From: Phycicoccus sp. Soil802
Lineage (GTDB): Bacteria > Actinomycetota > Actinomycetes > Actinomycetales > Dermatophilaceae
Length of the DNA: 64,000 nt
Direction: 5' to 3'
NCBI RefSeq assembly: GCF_001429605.1
Contig: NZ_LMSS01000001.1
Location: 433,469 to 497,468 of the forward strand
How positions within the stretch are numbered: position 1 is the first letter of the stretch; every line of letters starts with the position of its first letter. The notes below the pieces were generated by a model. That model had not been told where the DNA came from, made no database searches, and saw only the letters and a program-made list of their open reading frames with translations. The position numbers and the translations under genes were made by a program. Shown here piece after piece: positions 17,039 through 26,194 of this stretch.

Positions 17039-19348
17039 ATGACTGAGGACGTCGTCACCGGGCCGGTGCCCACCGGTGCGTCCTCGGCGAACCGCGTCCG
17101 CGCCCGACTGGCCAGGTTCGGCAGTCGCGGGGGCCCGACCAACCCGGTCCTCGAGCCGTTGCTCCAGACCGTGCGGGCCACCCATCCCAAGGCCGACCTG
17201 ACCGTCATCGAGCGGGCCTACGTCGTCGCCGAGGAGGCCCACCGCGGCCAGAAGCGCAAGTCCGGTGACGCCTACATCACCCACCCGCTGGCGGTCACGA
17301 CGATCCTCGCCGAGCTGGGCATGACGCCGGCCACGCTGGCAGCGGCGCTGCTGCACGACACGGTGGAGGACACGGCATACAGCCTCACGCAGCTCGAGAA
17401 GGACTTCGGGCGCGAGGTCGCGATGCTGGTCGACGGCGTCACCAAGCTCGACAAGGTGACCTACGGCGACGCGGCGCAGGCCGAGACGGTCCGCAAGATG
17501 GTCGTCGCCATGGCGCGCGACATCCGCGTCCTCGTCATCAAGCTCGCCGACCGCCTCCACAACGCCCGCACCTGGCGCTACGTCTCGGTCGAGTCCGCCC
17601 AGCGCAAGGCCCGCGAGACCCTCGAGATCTACGCCCCCCTGGCCCACCGGCTCGGCATGAACACCATCAAGTGGGAGCTCGAGGACCTGTCGTTCGCGAC
17701 GCTCTACCCGAAGGTCTACGACGAGATCGTCCGCCTCGTGGCCGAGCGCGCGCCGGCCCGTGAGGAGTTCCTGTCGGGGGTGCGCGAGCAGGTCAGCGAG
17801 GACCTCAAGGGCGCCAAGATCAAGGCGACGGTCACCGGCCGCCCCAAGCACTACTACTCCGTCTACCAGAAGATGATCGTGCGCGGCCGCGACTTCGAGG
17901 ACATCTACGACCTCGTCGCGGTCCGCGTGCTGGTCGACTCGGTGCGCGACTGCTACGCCGCGCTCGGTGCCCTGCACGCGCGGTGGAACCCCCTGCCCGG
18001 GCGGTTCAAGGACTACATCGCGATGCCGAAGTTCAACATGTACCAGTCGTTGCACACGACGGTCATCGGGCCCGAGGGCAAGGCCGTCGAGATCCAGATC
18101 CGCACGCACACGATGCACCGCAGGGCGGAGTACGGCGTCGCCGCGCACTGGAAGTACAAGGAGGACGGCACCGCGCCGAGCGCCAGCACCAAGGAAGGCG
18201 AGACCGGCCCCATCAACGACATGGCGTGGCTCCGCCAGCTGCTCGACTGGCAGAAGGAGACCGCCGACCCGGGGGAGTTCCTCGACTCGCTGCGGTTCGA
18301 GATCAACGCCCGCGAGGTCTACGTCTTCACCCCCAAGGGTGAGGTCGTGGCGCTGCCGGCCGGGGCGACGCCCGTCGACTTCGCCTATGCCGTGCACACC
18401 GAGGTCGGGCACCACTGCATCGGCGGCCGCGTCAACGGTCGCCTGGTCCCGCTGGAGTCCACCCTCGAGAACGGCGACGTCGTCGAGGTCCTCACCTCCA
18501 AGGCCGACGGCGCTGGCCCGTCCCGCGACTGGCTCACCTTCGTCAAGTCGCCGCGGGCCCGCAACAAGATCAAGCAGTGGTTCTCCAAGGAGCGCCGCGA
18601 GGAGGCGATCGAGACCGGCAAGGACGCGATCGCCCGCGCCATGCGCAAGGAGGGCCTCCCGCTCCAGCGGCTGCTCACCGTCGAGACCCTGACCGGGCTC
18701 GCCTCCGAGCTGCGCTACCAGGACATCGACGCCCTGTATGCCGCGGTGGGCGAGGGGCACGTGTCCGCCCAGCACGTGGTGGGCCGGCTCGTGGCCTCCC
18801 TGGGTGGCGAGGAGGGCGCGTCCGAGGACCTCGCCGAGGCGACCACCCCGACCCGGTCGATGCGCCGTCGCTCGGGCGACCCGGGCGTGGTCGTGGTCGG
18901 CACCGCTGACGTGTGGGTCAAGCTCGCGCGCTGCTGCACGCCCGTGCCCGGCGACCCGATCATGGGTTTCATCACCCGTGGCAACGGCGTGTCAGTCCAC
19001 CGGACCGACTGCACCAACGCGGAGTCGCTGCTCTCGCAACCGGATCGGATGATCGAGGTCGAGTGGGCGCCGTCGTCGGCGTCGGTCTTCCTCGTGCAGC
19101 TCCAGGTCGAGGCGCTCGACCGCAACCGCTTGCTCTCGGACGTCACTCGGGTGCTGTCCGACCAGCACGTCAACATCCTGTCGGCGTCGGTGCAGACGTC
19201 GCGCGACCGCGTCGCGATCAGCAAGTTCACCTTCGAGATGGGCGACCCCAGCCACCTCGAGCACGTCATGAAGGCGGTCCGCAAGATCGACGGCGTCTTC
19301 GACGTCTACCGGATCACCGGCACCAAGGCCACGGCCGCGAAGGCCTAG
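17039..19348 (+). CDS. rel: Bifunctional (p)ppGpp synthetase/hydrolase Rel
   Basis: 769 residues, the normal long Rel. Domains in order: HD hydrolase ([11 protein letters not shown], about residue 105), synthetase (region of YYSVYQKM to [16 protein letters not shown]), TGS ([19 protein letters not shown], about 425), zinc-finger-like CCTPVPGD (about 640), and C-terminal ACT ([20 protein letters not shown]). The intact HD predicts both synthesis and breakdown of the alarmone. It starts 9 nt after apt. The 45-bp gap to the converging DUF349 gene contains two direct copies of the dispersed octamer. Confidence 0.97.
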   Translation: MTEDVVTGPVPTGASSANRVRARLARFGSRGGPTNPVLEPLLQTVRATHPKADLTVIERAYVVAEEAHRGQKRKSGDAYITHPLAVTTILAELGMTPATLAAALLHDTVEDTAYSLTQLEKDFGREVAMLVDGVTKLDKVTYGDAAQAETVRKMVVAMARDIRVLVIKLADRLHNARTWRYVSVESAQRKARETLEIYAPLAHRLGMNTIKWELEDLSFATLYPKVYDEIVRLVAERAPAREEFLSGVREQVSEDLKGAKIKATVTGRPKHYYSVYQKMIVRGRDFEDIYDLVAVRVLVDSVRDCYAALGALHARWNPLPGRFKDYIAMPKFNMYQSLHTTVIGPEGKAVEIQIRTHTMHRRAEYGVAAHWKYKEDGTAPSASTKEGETGPINDMAWLRQLLDWQKETADPGEFLDSLRFEINAREVYVFTPKGEVVALPAGATPVDFAYAVHTEVGHHCIGGRVNGRLVPLESTLENGDVVEVLTSKADGAGPSRDWLTFVKSPRARNKIKQWFSKERREEAIETGKDAIARAMRKEGLPLQRLLTVETLTGLASELRYQDIDALYAAVGEGHVSAQHVVGRLVASLGGEEGASEDLAEATTPTRSMRRRSGDPGVVVVGTADVWVKLARCCTPVPGDPIMGFITRGNGVSVHRTDCTNAESLLSQPDRMIEVEWAPSSASVFLVQLQVEALDRNRLLSDVTRVLSDQHVNILSASVQTSRDRVAISKFTFEMGDPSHLEHVMKAVRKIDGVFDVYRITGTKATAAKA

Positions 19349-19393
19349 CCGAACGGCATACCCCGCCTCGACGCGGCATACGAAAGCCGTTGT

Positions 19394-21172
19394 CTAGGAA
19401 CCGAACTCGTCGACGTTCCCGCGAGCCTGGGCCAGCCACTGCTCCTGCGCCTCGAGCTTGGCCTGGGCGTCCTTGACCTTCTTCTCGTTGCCGGAGGCCT
19501 GCGCCTTGGCCAGGTCGTCCTTGAGCGAGGCGACCGAGGCCTCGAGCTGGTCGACCATGCTCTGGGCGCGAGCCGCGACCTCGGGGTTGGACTGCTTCCA
19601 GCGCTGGTCGTCGGCGTCGCGAACGGCCTGCTCGATGCGGCGCATCCCCTTCTCCATGCGGTCCACGTCCCCACGAGGCACCTTGCCGGCCGCGTCCCAC
19701 TTGTCCTGCAGGGCGCGCAGCGCGGCCTTGGCCGTCTCGAGGTCGGTGACCGGCAGGATGGCCTGGCCCTCCTTGAGCAGCTCCTCCTTGACGGCGAGGT
19801 TGCCGCGGAACTCCTCGTCCTCCTTGGCCGAGATCTCGTCCTTGGCCGTGAAAAACGCGTCCTGGGCCGCCTTGAACCGCTCCCACAGCGCGTCGTCGTC
19901 GGCGCGGGAGGCGCGACCGGCCTGGCGCCAGCGGTCCATCAGTCGCTTGAAGGCGCCGGCGGTCTGGCCCCAGTCGGTGCTGGCGGACAGCGCCTCGGCC
20001 TCCTTGACCAGCTCCTGCTTGGCAGCCTTGGCCTCGGCCTGGGTGCCCTCGAGCTGGGCGAAGTGCACCCGGCGGGCCTTGTCGAAGGAGTTGCGGGCCT
20101 GGCTGAACCGCTGCCAGAGCGCACCCTCGGTCTCGCGGTCGAGGCGAGCGCCGCCACGCTGGTGCTTCTTCCACTCGTCGAGCAGCTCACGCATCCGCGC
20201 GCCGCTGCTCTTCCACTGGATCTTGTTCTCGGGCTGGCCGGCGATCTGCTCGGCCTCGGCGACGATCGCCTCGCGCTCGACGGCGGCTGCAGCCCGGGCG
20301 GCGCTGCGTTCGGCGGCCTCGGTCTCCTTGCGCGCCTTCACCAGGGTCTCGATCTCGGCAACCTTGGCGTCGAGGATGGCGAGGTCGCCCACGACGTTGG
20401 CCTCGGCGCAGTGCTCGCGCAGCTTGGCCAGGCCCTCGGTCGCGTCCTTGGACGAGAGCTCGGTGGTCGTCAGCCGCTGGTGCAGCAGCTCCGCCGAGGC
20501 GTAGAGCTCGTCGTACTTGCGGGCGAAGTAGTGCAGCGCCTCCTCGGAGGTCGCGCCGGGGTAGGCGCCGACCTCGCGCTCACCGTCGCCGGTCTGCACG
20601 AAGACGGTCCCGTCCTCGGCGACCCGACCGAACGTCTCCGACGGCGGCCCGGGCGGAGCCGCGACGGTCAGCGCCGCAGGCTGCGCGTGGGCGACCTTGC
20701 GGACCGCGGCCGGGGTCGGCACGGGGCCCGGCTTCGGAGTGGGGCGAGGCACCGGCTTGGCAGCGGGCGCTGCTGCCGGGGCGGCGGGCTCCGGGACGGC
20801 CTCGGCAGCAGGCTCGGCCACGACGGGTTCGGGCGTCACCTCCGGGGCGACCTCGACCTCAGGTGCAGCCTCGGGCTCGGGTGCAGCCTCGGGCTCGGGT
20901 GCTTGCTCGGGCTCGGGTGCTGCCTCGGCTGCGGGCTCCACCGCCGACTCGGGCTCGGGTGCCGCCTCGGCTACGGGCTCCACCGCCGACTCGGGCTCGG
21001 GTGCCGCCTCGGCTGCGGGCTCCACCGCCGACTCGGGCTCGGGTGCCGCCTCGGCTGCGGGCTCCACCGCCGACTCGGGCTGCGGTGCTGCGGTGTCGGG
21101 GGCCTGGCTGTCGTCGGGCTCGGGCGTGCTGCTGTTCGAGGTGGTGTCGGCCGGGGGAGTCTGCTCGGTCAC
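19394..21172 (-). CDS. DUF349-repeat protein with acidic Pro/Glu/Ala N-terminus
   Basis: 592 residues. Residues 1 to about 150 are low-complexity, with four near copies of PESAVEPAAEAAPE followed by PEPEAAPE-type runs. From about residue 165 onward come several DUF349 units, recognised by repeats of the kind EGALWQRFSQARNSFDKAR and DDALWERFKAAQDAFFTAK, alternating with long charged helices that probably form coiled coils. Function is unknown to me. GTG 21172 starts 2 nt after the cyclophilin stop, so the genes are co-translated. The gene converges on rel. Confidence 0.85.
   Translation of the reverse strand: MTEQTPPADTTSNSSTPEPDDSQAPDTAAPQPESAVEPAAEAAPEPESAVEPAAEAAPEPESAVEPVAEAAPEPESAVEPAAEAAPEPEQAPEPEAAPEPEAAPEVEVAPEVTPEPVVAEPAAEAVPEPAAPAAAPAAKPVPRPTPKPGPVPTPAAVRKVAHAQPAALTVAAPPGPPSETFGRVAEDGTVFVQTGDGEREVGAYPGATSEEALHYFARKYDELYASAELLHQRLTTTELSSKDATEGLAKLREHCAEANVVGDLAILDAKVAEIETLVKARKETEAAERSAARAAAAVEREAIVAEAEQIAGQPENKIQWKSSGARMRELLDEWKKHQRGGARLDRETEGALWQRFSQARNSFDKARRVHFAQLEGTQAEAKAAKQELVKEAEALSASTDWGQTAGAFKRLMDRWRQAGRASRADDDALWERFKAAQDAFFTAKDEISAKEDEEFRGNLAVKEELLKEGQAILPVTDLETAKAALRALQDKWDAAGKVPRGDVDRMEKGMRRIEQAVRDADDQRWKQSNPEVAARAQSMVDQLEASVASLKDDLAKAQASGNEKKVKDAQAKLEAQEQWLAQARGNVDEFGS
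20911..21090. repeat. 42-bp coding tandem repeat in the DUF349 gene
   Basis: One partial and three full copies of a 42-bp unit (full copies 20946-20987, 20988-21029, 21030-21071), differing by only one or two bases, encode the 14-residue PESAVEPAAEAAPE. The high identity suggests recent expansion by slippage or unequal crossing-over. Confidence 0.9.
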
Positions 21173-21174
21173 GG

Positions 21175-21987
21175 TCAGGCCTTCTTCTCGGTCACAGCAA
21201 CCTTGAGGATGCTGATGGGCGCGGCAGGGGCACCATCGGTGGCGCCTCCACTCACGCCTGCTGCGGCGATCTTCTCGACAATATCCATACCGCCGGTCAC
21301 CGTGCCGAAGATGGAGTAGCCGCCACCCTCGGTCGGGAGCTTGGTGTCCTTGTAGACCAGGAAGAACTGGTCGGCGTTGCTGTTCGGGTCGCTGGTGCGG
21401 GCCATGGCCAGCGTGCCCTTGGGGTAGGTGCCGTCCTTGGGTGCATTCTCGATGCCGTAGGAGTACCCGGGACCGGAGCCGGTGCCCCCGAGCGGGTCAC
21501 CGCACTGGAGCACGAAGATGCCCTCGGTGGTGACGCGGTGGCAGGGCGAGTCGGCGAAGTAGTTGGCCTTGGCGAGCGCGACGAACGAGGCGACCGTCTG
21601 CGGTGCCTTCGCGCCGTCGAGCTGGAGCGTGATGTCGCCGCAGTTGGTGGTGACGACGGCGGTGAACGTCTTGCCCGCAGCGGTCGCCTTGTCGGGCTTG
21701 GCGGCCTTGGGCACCTCGGACGGGGGAGCGGGCGCTGCGGTGCAGCCCTCGACGGCGGCGGTGGTGGCGCTGGTCGCGCTGGGGGTCGTGGGGGCCGCCT
21801 TGGGGGTCTTGGTGTCGTCACCGAGCTGGGTGGTCAGGAAGACGAACGCGGCCACGACCACGAGCACGGCCGCCACGACGACGGCCACCTGGCGGTTGCG
21901 AGCCGCCTCGCGCTCCTTGAGGGCCTGCTTGGCTTCGAACTTCTCCGCACGGCGGCGCGCCCTGGCGCGCTCCTGTTCCCTGGTCAC
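21175..21987 (-). CDS. Membrane-anchored cyclophilin-type peptidyl-prolyl isomerase
   Basis: 270 residues. A basic cytoplasmic start (RARARRRAEKFEAK) leads into a transmembrane helix (about residues 34-54, VAVVVAAVLVVVAAFVFL), a Thr/Ala-rich linker, then a cyclophilin domain with GDITLQLDGAKAPQTVASFV, QCGDPLGGTGSGPGY, ADQFFLVYKD and FGTVTGGMDIVEKI. It should assist folding outside the membrane. GTG 21987 is chosen because the longer upstream frame lies inside the acylase gene. It lies 5 nt after the acylase stop and 2 nt before the DUF349 start. A cyclophilin beside rel and hisS is the mycobacterial order. Confidence 0.9.
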   Translation of the reverse strand: MTREQERARARRRAEKFEAKQALKEREAARNRQVAVVVAAVLVVVAAFVFLTTQLGDDTKTPKAAPTTPSATSATTAAVEGCTAAPAPPSEVPKAAKPDKATAAGKTFTAVVTTNCGDITLQLDGAKAPQTVASFVALAKANYFADSPCHRVTTEGIFVLQCGDPLGGTGSGPGYSYGIENAPKDGTYPKGTLAMARTSDPNSNADQFFLVYKDTKLPTEGGGYSIFGTVTGGMDIVEKIAAAGVSGGATDGAPAAPISILKVAVTEKKA

Positions 21988-21992
21988 GGCCG

Positions 21993-24059
21993 TCAGTCTA
22001 GGCAGGGACCCTCGGCGAGGTCGTCGTTGGGCACGGGCAAGAGGAGTCCCTGCAGCCACAGGGGTTGCTGGTCGTCGACGTGCGGCGACCCGGCCGAGCC
22101 GGCCGTGCCGTGGGGCACGACCCAGCGGCTCCGCGAGCGGTCGGCGAGGTCCCAGACGTAGCGCGCGGCGGGTGCCTGGACGAACAGGTCGTCCGAGTCG
22201 GGAAGGCTCGATGTCGCGAACACGCAGTCCCGGTCGCCGGAGGCACCGACCCGGTCCGGCGGCTGCTCTCCCGGTGGGCCGATCCGGATCGGCGCCAGCC
22301 GGTGGCGCTCGCCCCACCGGGCTTCAGGAGCTGCCGCCGCCTCCTCGAGGGCCGCGGCCAGCTCGGCGGCGGCGTCGAAACCCTCGGGCGGCTGGGCCAG
22401 GAACGCCTCCAGCCGCACCGACACCCGCAGCGCCAGCGACATCCACGGGTCGAAGATGCGCGGCAACCCGGACCCTGTCGCCAGGCCGTCGAAGACGTCG
22501 AGTCGACACAGGCGACCGACCAGCGCGGCCCGCAGCACGGCATACCGGTGCGCCAGTGCGCTGTCGGCGTCCATCCGGCAGTCCCACGCCAGCAGCTCGT
22601 CGCGCAGCGCGGCGGCCGCTTCGGTGAGCCCCGTCAGCCCGGCCAGCCTCGGCAGGATGCGCCGCGCGGGCGCGTGGAGGGTGTCGGTGTGGATGTGCTG
22701 GAGGGCGTCCGCGTCGAGACGCGGGGTCGCGGCCAGCAGGTCGGCGATGCGGTGGGCGCGGTCCGGGCTCGCGAAGTCACGCCCCAACGGCGCGGTGTGC
22801 CGCGTGGCGTGGTTCGCGTGCACCGCGACGTCGGTGACGGCGGCCTCGGCGTGGTCGAGGTAGCCGGTCCATGCGTGCCGGGGCTCCCATCCGGGCACCG
22901 GCCCCTCGCGGTTCGCGGCGGCGCGGTCCGGGACCAGGCCGGCGGTGAACTCCAGCACCGTGCCGTCCCGGTCGGCGGTGAGGACGGCGTTGACCGGCTC
23001 GACCCAGCCGCGCCAGGCCTCCCGGACGTCCTGCGCGGAGCGCGCCCGCAGGAGCGCGAGCGACGCGGCGAGTCCGGCATCGCCCTCCACCCGCGGGACC
23101 ATCCGCACCGACAGGCACCGCGCGCCGACCTCCCCGACGACCACTGGTCCGCGCCCGGTCTCCACGACCTCCACGTCGACGGGATCGCCACCCAGCACGG
23201 ACACCACCTCGTGGTGTGCGGTCACCGGGGCCCAGCCGTCCGCCTCACGCGACTCGACGCCGTCGGCGGACCGTCGCAGCTCCTCCTCGAAGACGTCGTG
23301 GCAGTCGGACATGGCGTTGGTGATGCCCCATGCCACCGGCCCGGCGTGCGCGAAGTGCGGCGTTCCGGGCACACCGACGAAGGCGATCCCGACGACGTCG
23401 AACTCGGGACAGGCGAGCCGGACCTGCTGGTAGACCCCGGGCAGCTCGAGCGACCGGTGCGGGTCACCGGCGACGAAGGGCCGGGACGTTGCAGAACGGG
23501 CGCCCGCGACGGCCCAGGCATTGCTGCCGCTGGCCGCCACCCCGTCCCAGTCCGCGACGGACGGGTGCCGTGGTCCGCACAGCAGCTCCCAGGCACCCGG
23601 CGCCTCTCGACGCACCCGGTCGCGCCAGAGCTTGTCGCCCAGCGTCCCGAAGAGGAGGTGCTGGGTGAGCAGGACGCCGATGGGGGTCCAAGGGTCCCAG
23701 TGCCCGGGCTCGAGGGCGCCGAGCTCCGGCGCGGCGCGGCGCGCCAGGGCGTCGCCCAGGCCGTCGTTGACGCCCTCGGCATAGGCGGCGACCCACGCGG
23801 CGGTCTCCTCGTCGAGGCGGTCGAAGCACCTGCGCGCCGTGTCCGTGATCCGCGCCCGGCGGGCGAACACGTCCCACTCGACCCAGGCGGCGCCGAGGTG
23901 CTCGGCCAACCGACCCTCCGAGCGCCGCCGCTGCACCTCGAGCTGCCAGGCCCGGTCGGTCGCGCAGACCTTGCCCTGCACCCGGGACAGGGCGACGACG
24001 TCCGGGGCCCACAGCTGGGGCACTCCCCACGCGTCCCGCCTGACCGTGCTCTCGCTCAT
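21993..24059 (-). CDS. Penicillin acylase-family Ntn hydrolase without signal peptide
   Basis: 688 residues. Family signs: RDAWGVPQLWAPD at the very N-terminus, the autoprocessing/nucleophile site GVAASGSNAWAVAG with the Ser at about residue 179, and AHAGPVAWGITNAMSD. The precursor would be cut before that Ser to give an alpha chain of about 178 residues and a beta chain of about 510. Known members hydrolyse amide bonds of penicillins, acyl-homoserine lactones or related N-acyl compounds; the substrate here is unknown. There is no export signal, unlike secreted family members. TAGCGT (24068-24073, minus) ends 8 nt before the ATG, so the message may be leaderless. First gene of a three-gene operon. 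Confidence 0.85.
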   Translation of the reverse strand: MSESTVRRDAWGVPQLWAPDVVALSRVQGKVCATDRAWQLEVQRRRSEGRLAEHLGAAWVEWDVFARRARITDTARRCFDRLDEETAAWVAAYAEGVNDGLGDALARRAAPELGALEPGHWDPWTPIGVLLTQHLLFGTLGDKLWRDRVRREAPGAWELLCGPRHPSVADWDGVAASGSNAWAVAGARSATSRPFVAGDPHRSLELPGVYQQVRLACPEFDVVGIAFVGVPGTPHFAHAGPVAWGITNAMSDCHDVFEEELRRSADGVESREADGWAPVTAHHEVVSVLGGDPVDVEVVETGRGPVVVGEVGARCLSVRMVPRVEGDAGLAASLALLRARSAQDVREAWRGWVEPVNAVLTADRDGTVLEFTAGLVPDRAAANREGPVPGWEPRHAWTGYLDHAEAAVTDVAVHANHATRHTAPLGRDFASPDRAHRIADLLAATPRLDADALQHIHTDTLHAPARRILPRLAGLTGLTEAAAALRDELLAWDCRMDADSALAHRYAVLRAALVGRLCRLDVFDGLATGSGLPRIFDPWMSLALRVSVRLEAFLAQPPEGFDAAAELAAALEEAAAAPEARWGERHRLAPIRIGPPGEQPPDRVGASGDRDCVFATSSLPDSDDLFVQAPAARYVWDLADRSRSRWVVPHGTAGSAGSPHVDDQQPLWLQGLLLPVPNDDLAEGPCLD

Positions 24060-24122
24060 GCCAGCCGACGCTAACCGACCGGGCCCACCGCGGTGGTGGG
24101 GGATCGCGGATACAGTGCGGCC

Positions 24123-24824
24123 GTGCTCACCGTCGCCTTTCCTGCCGCCGCCTTCGACACGAACTGCTACGTCCTTGCTCCGGCCGCGGGGGAGGAGTGC
24201 GTCATCGTCGACCCGGGCATCGGCGTCGAGGAGACCCTGCGGGAGGTGCTGGCCCAGCACCGGCTCCGGCCGGCTGCCGTCCTGCTCACCCACGGCCACG
24301 TCGACCACGTCTACTCGGTGACGCCGGTGTGCGGCGCCGACACCGCCGCGTACATCCACGGCGACGACCGCTACCGGCTCAAGGACCTGCTCTCGAACGT
24401 CGCCCCCGGGCTGCTCGGCATGCTCGAGCAGCAGTTCGGCCAGCGGGCGACGTGGACCGAGCCCACGAACGTCGTCGAGGTGACCGACCGCGCGACGCTC
24501 GACCTCGCCGGGCTGGGCTTCGAGGTGCTGCACGCCCCCGGACACACGGAGGGCTCGGTGATGTTCACCGTCGACGAGGTGCCCGACGGGATCGCCGACC
24601 AGGTCGACGTCGACCGCACCCTCCTCAGCGGCGACGTGCTGTTCGCCGGCTCGATCGGCCGCACCGACCTGCCGGGTGGTGACCCGGCGGCGATGGACCG
24701 GTCGCTGCGCGAGGTCGTCCTGCCTCTCCCGGACTCCACGCTGGTCCTGCCCGGTCACTACCAGGCGACCACGATGGACCGCGAGCGGGCGACCAACCCG
24801 TATTTGCAAGGATTGGCCCCGTGA
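24123..24824 (+). CDS. MBL-fold metallo-hydrolase (glyoxalase II-like)
   Basis: 233 residues. The metal-binding THGHVDH motif (about residues 58-64), APGHTEGS, SGDVLFAGSIGRTDLPGG and PGHYQATT are typical of the hydroxyacylglutathione hydrolase-like branch of the metallo-beta-lactamase superfamily. In Actinobacteria, which use mycothiol, the thioester substrate is not known. GTG 24123 follows TACAGT (24111-24116) by 6 nt, suggesting a leaderless mRNA. It overlaps hisS by 4 nt (GTGA), the usual actinobacterial pairing. Confidence 0.88.
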   Translation: MLTVAFPAAAFDTNCYVLAPAAGEECVIVDPGIGVEETLREVLAQHRLRPAAVLLTHGHVDHVYSVTPVCGADTAAYIHGDDRYRLKDLLSNVAPGLLGMLEQQFGQRATWTEPTNVVEVTDRATLDLAGLGFEVLHAPGHTEGSVMFTVDEVPDGIADQVDVDRTLLSGDVLFAGSIGRTDLPGGDPAAMDRSLREVVLPLPDSTLVLPGHYQATTMDRERATNPYLQGLAP

Positions 24825-26188
24825 AGATCACCCCGATCAGCGGCTTCCCCGAGTTCCTCCCGGCCCAGCGGATCGTCGAGCAGCACTTCCTCGACGTCAT
24901 CCGCGAGACGTTCGAGCTGCACGGGTTCCCGTCGATCGAGACCCGGGCCGTCGAGCCGGTGGACCGGTTGGTCGGCAAGGGTGGCGACGCCGACAAGGAG
25001 ATCTACGGGATCCACCGGCTGGCGCGGGACGACGACGGTCCGGAGGACCGCTCCGGTGAGCTCGGCCTGCACTTCGACCTCACCGTGCCGTTCGCCCGCT
25101 ACGTGCTGGAGAACGCCGGCCACCTGTCGTTCCCGTTCCGGCGCCATCAGATCCAGAAGGTGTGGCGCGGCGAGCGACCCCAGGAGGGTCGCTACCGCGA
25201 GTTCACCCAGGCCGACATCGACGTGGTCGACGTCGGCGAGCTCGCCCCGCACTTCGAGGCCGAGATGCCGCTGGTCATCGCCGAGGTCTTCCGCAAGCTG
25301 CCCGTCGGCCGGATGGTCATCCAGGTCAACAACCGCAAGATCCCCGAAGGCTTCTACCTCGGCATCGGCATCGAGGACGTGGCCGGCACCCTGCGGATCG
25401 TCGACAAGCTCGACAAGATCGGCCCCGCCAAGGTCAAGGCCCAGCTGGTCGAGGCAGGGCAGACCGCCGAGCAGGCCGACCAGTGCCTGGCGCTCGCGGC
25501 GATCCGGTCCGAGGACCTGTCCTTCGTCGACCGGGTTCGGGCACTCGGGGTCCAGCACCCGACCCTCGACGACGGGCTCGACGCCCTGGCCGCGGTCATC
25601 CGGGCAGGTCTGGACAACGCCCCGGGCGCCCTGGTTGCCGACCTGAAGATCGCCCGCGGTCTCGACTACTACACCGGCACCGTCTACGAGACCCAGCTGG
25701 TCGGCTTCGAGTCGTGGGGCTCGTTCTGCTCCGGTGGCCGCTACGACTCGCTCGCCTCCGACGGGAAGACGACCTACCCGGGTGTGGGGATCTCGATCGG
25801 GGTCTCGCGGCTGCTCGGCCTGCTCATCGGCAAGGGGCTGCTGACGGCGAGCCGGTCCACGCCGGCGTGCGTCCTCGTCGCGGTCAACGACGAGGAGAGC
25901 CGGGCCCTCTCCACGCGCGTCGCGACCGAGCTGCGCGCCCGCGGCATACCGTGCGAGGTGGCGCCCAAGCCCGCCAAGTTCGGCAAGCAGATCAGGTATG
26001 CCGAGCGGCGCGGCATCCCGTACGTCTGGTTCCCCGGCGCAGCCGGCGACGACGGCGAGGGGGGCGACCAGGTCAAGGACATCCGCTCCGGCGACCAGGT
26101 CGACGCCGCAGCCACCACGTGGGAGCCTCCGGAGCAGGACCTCCGACCGCAGATCCTGCGCGTCGAGACCACCACCGACCAGAGCTGA
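24821..26188 (+). CDS. hisS: Histidine--tRNA ligase
   Basis: 455 residues. Class II synthetase motifs: DLTVPFARYV, RRHQIQKVWRGERPQEGRYREF (motif 2), the histidine-specific LDYYTGTVYE, and GSFCSGGRYD with the motif 3 region around GVSRLLGL. A C-terminal anticodon-binding domain follows. GTG 24821 overlaps the MBL gene. The acidic, Gly-rich stretch GDDGEGGDQVKD interrupts the C-terminal domain. Two dispersed octamers lie close together inside the gene in inverted orientation (25942 and 25996). Confidence 0.97.
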   Translation: MKITPISGFPEFLPAQRIVEQHFLDVIRETFELHGFPSIETRAVEPVDRLVGKGGDADKEIYGIHRLARDDDGPEDRSGELGLHFDLTVPFARYVLENAGHLSFPFRRHQIQKVWRGERPQEGRYREFTQADIDVVDVGELAPHFEAEMPLVIAEVFRKLPVGRMVIQVNNRKIPEGFYLGIGIEDVAGTLRIVDKLDKIGPAKVKAQLVEAGQTAEQADQCLALAAIRSEDLSFVDRVRALGVQHPTLDDGLDALAAVIRAGLDNAPGALVADLKIARGLDYYTGTVYETQLVGFESWGSFCSGGRYDSLASDGKTTYPGVGISIGVSRLLGLLIGKGLLTASRSTPACVLVAVNDEESRALSTRVATELRARGIPCEVAPKPAKFGKQIRYAERRGIPYVWFPGAAGDDGEGGDQVKDIRSGDQVDAAATTWEPPEQDLRPQILRVETTTDQS

Positions 26189-26194
26189 GCCGCC

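Noticed and set aside
20697-21206. Ser/Gly/Ala-repeat protein on the plus strand opposite the DUF349 gene
   Set aside because: It is the mirror of the 42-bp coding repeat of the minus-strand gene.
24060-24809. N-terminal extension of the penicillin-acylase frame to 24809
   Set aside because: It would be antisense to the MBL hydrolase gene; the family-conserved start and a promoter hexamer support 24059.
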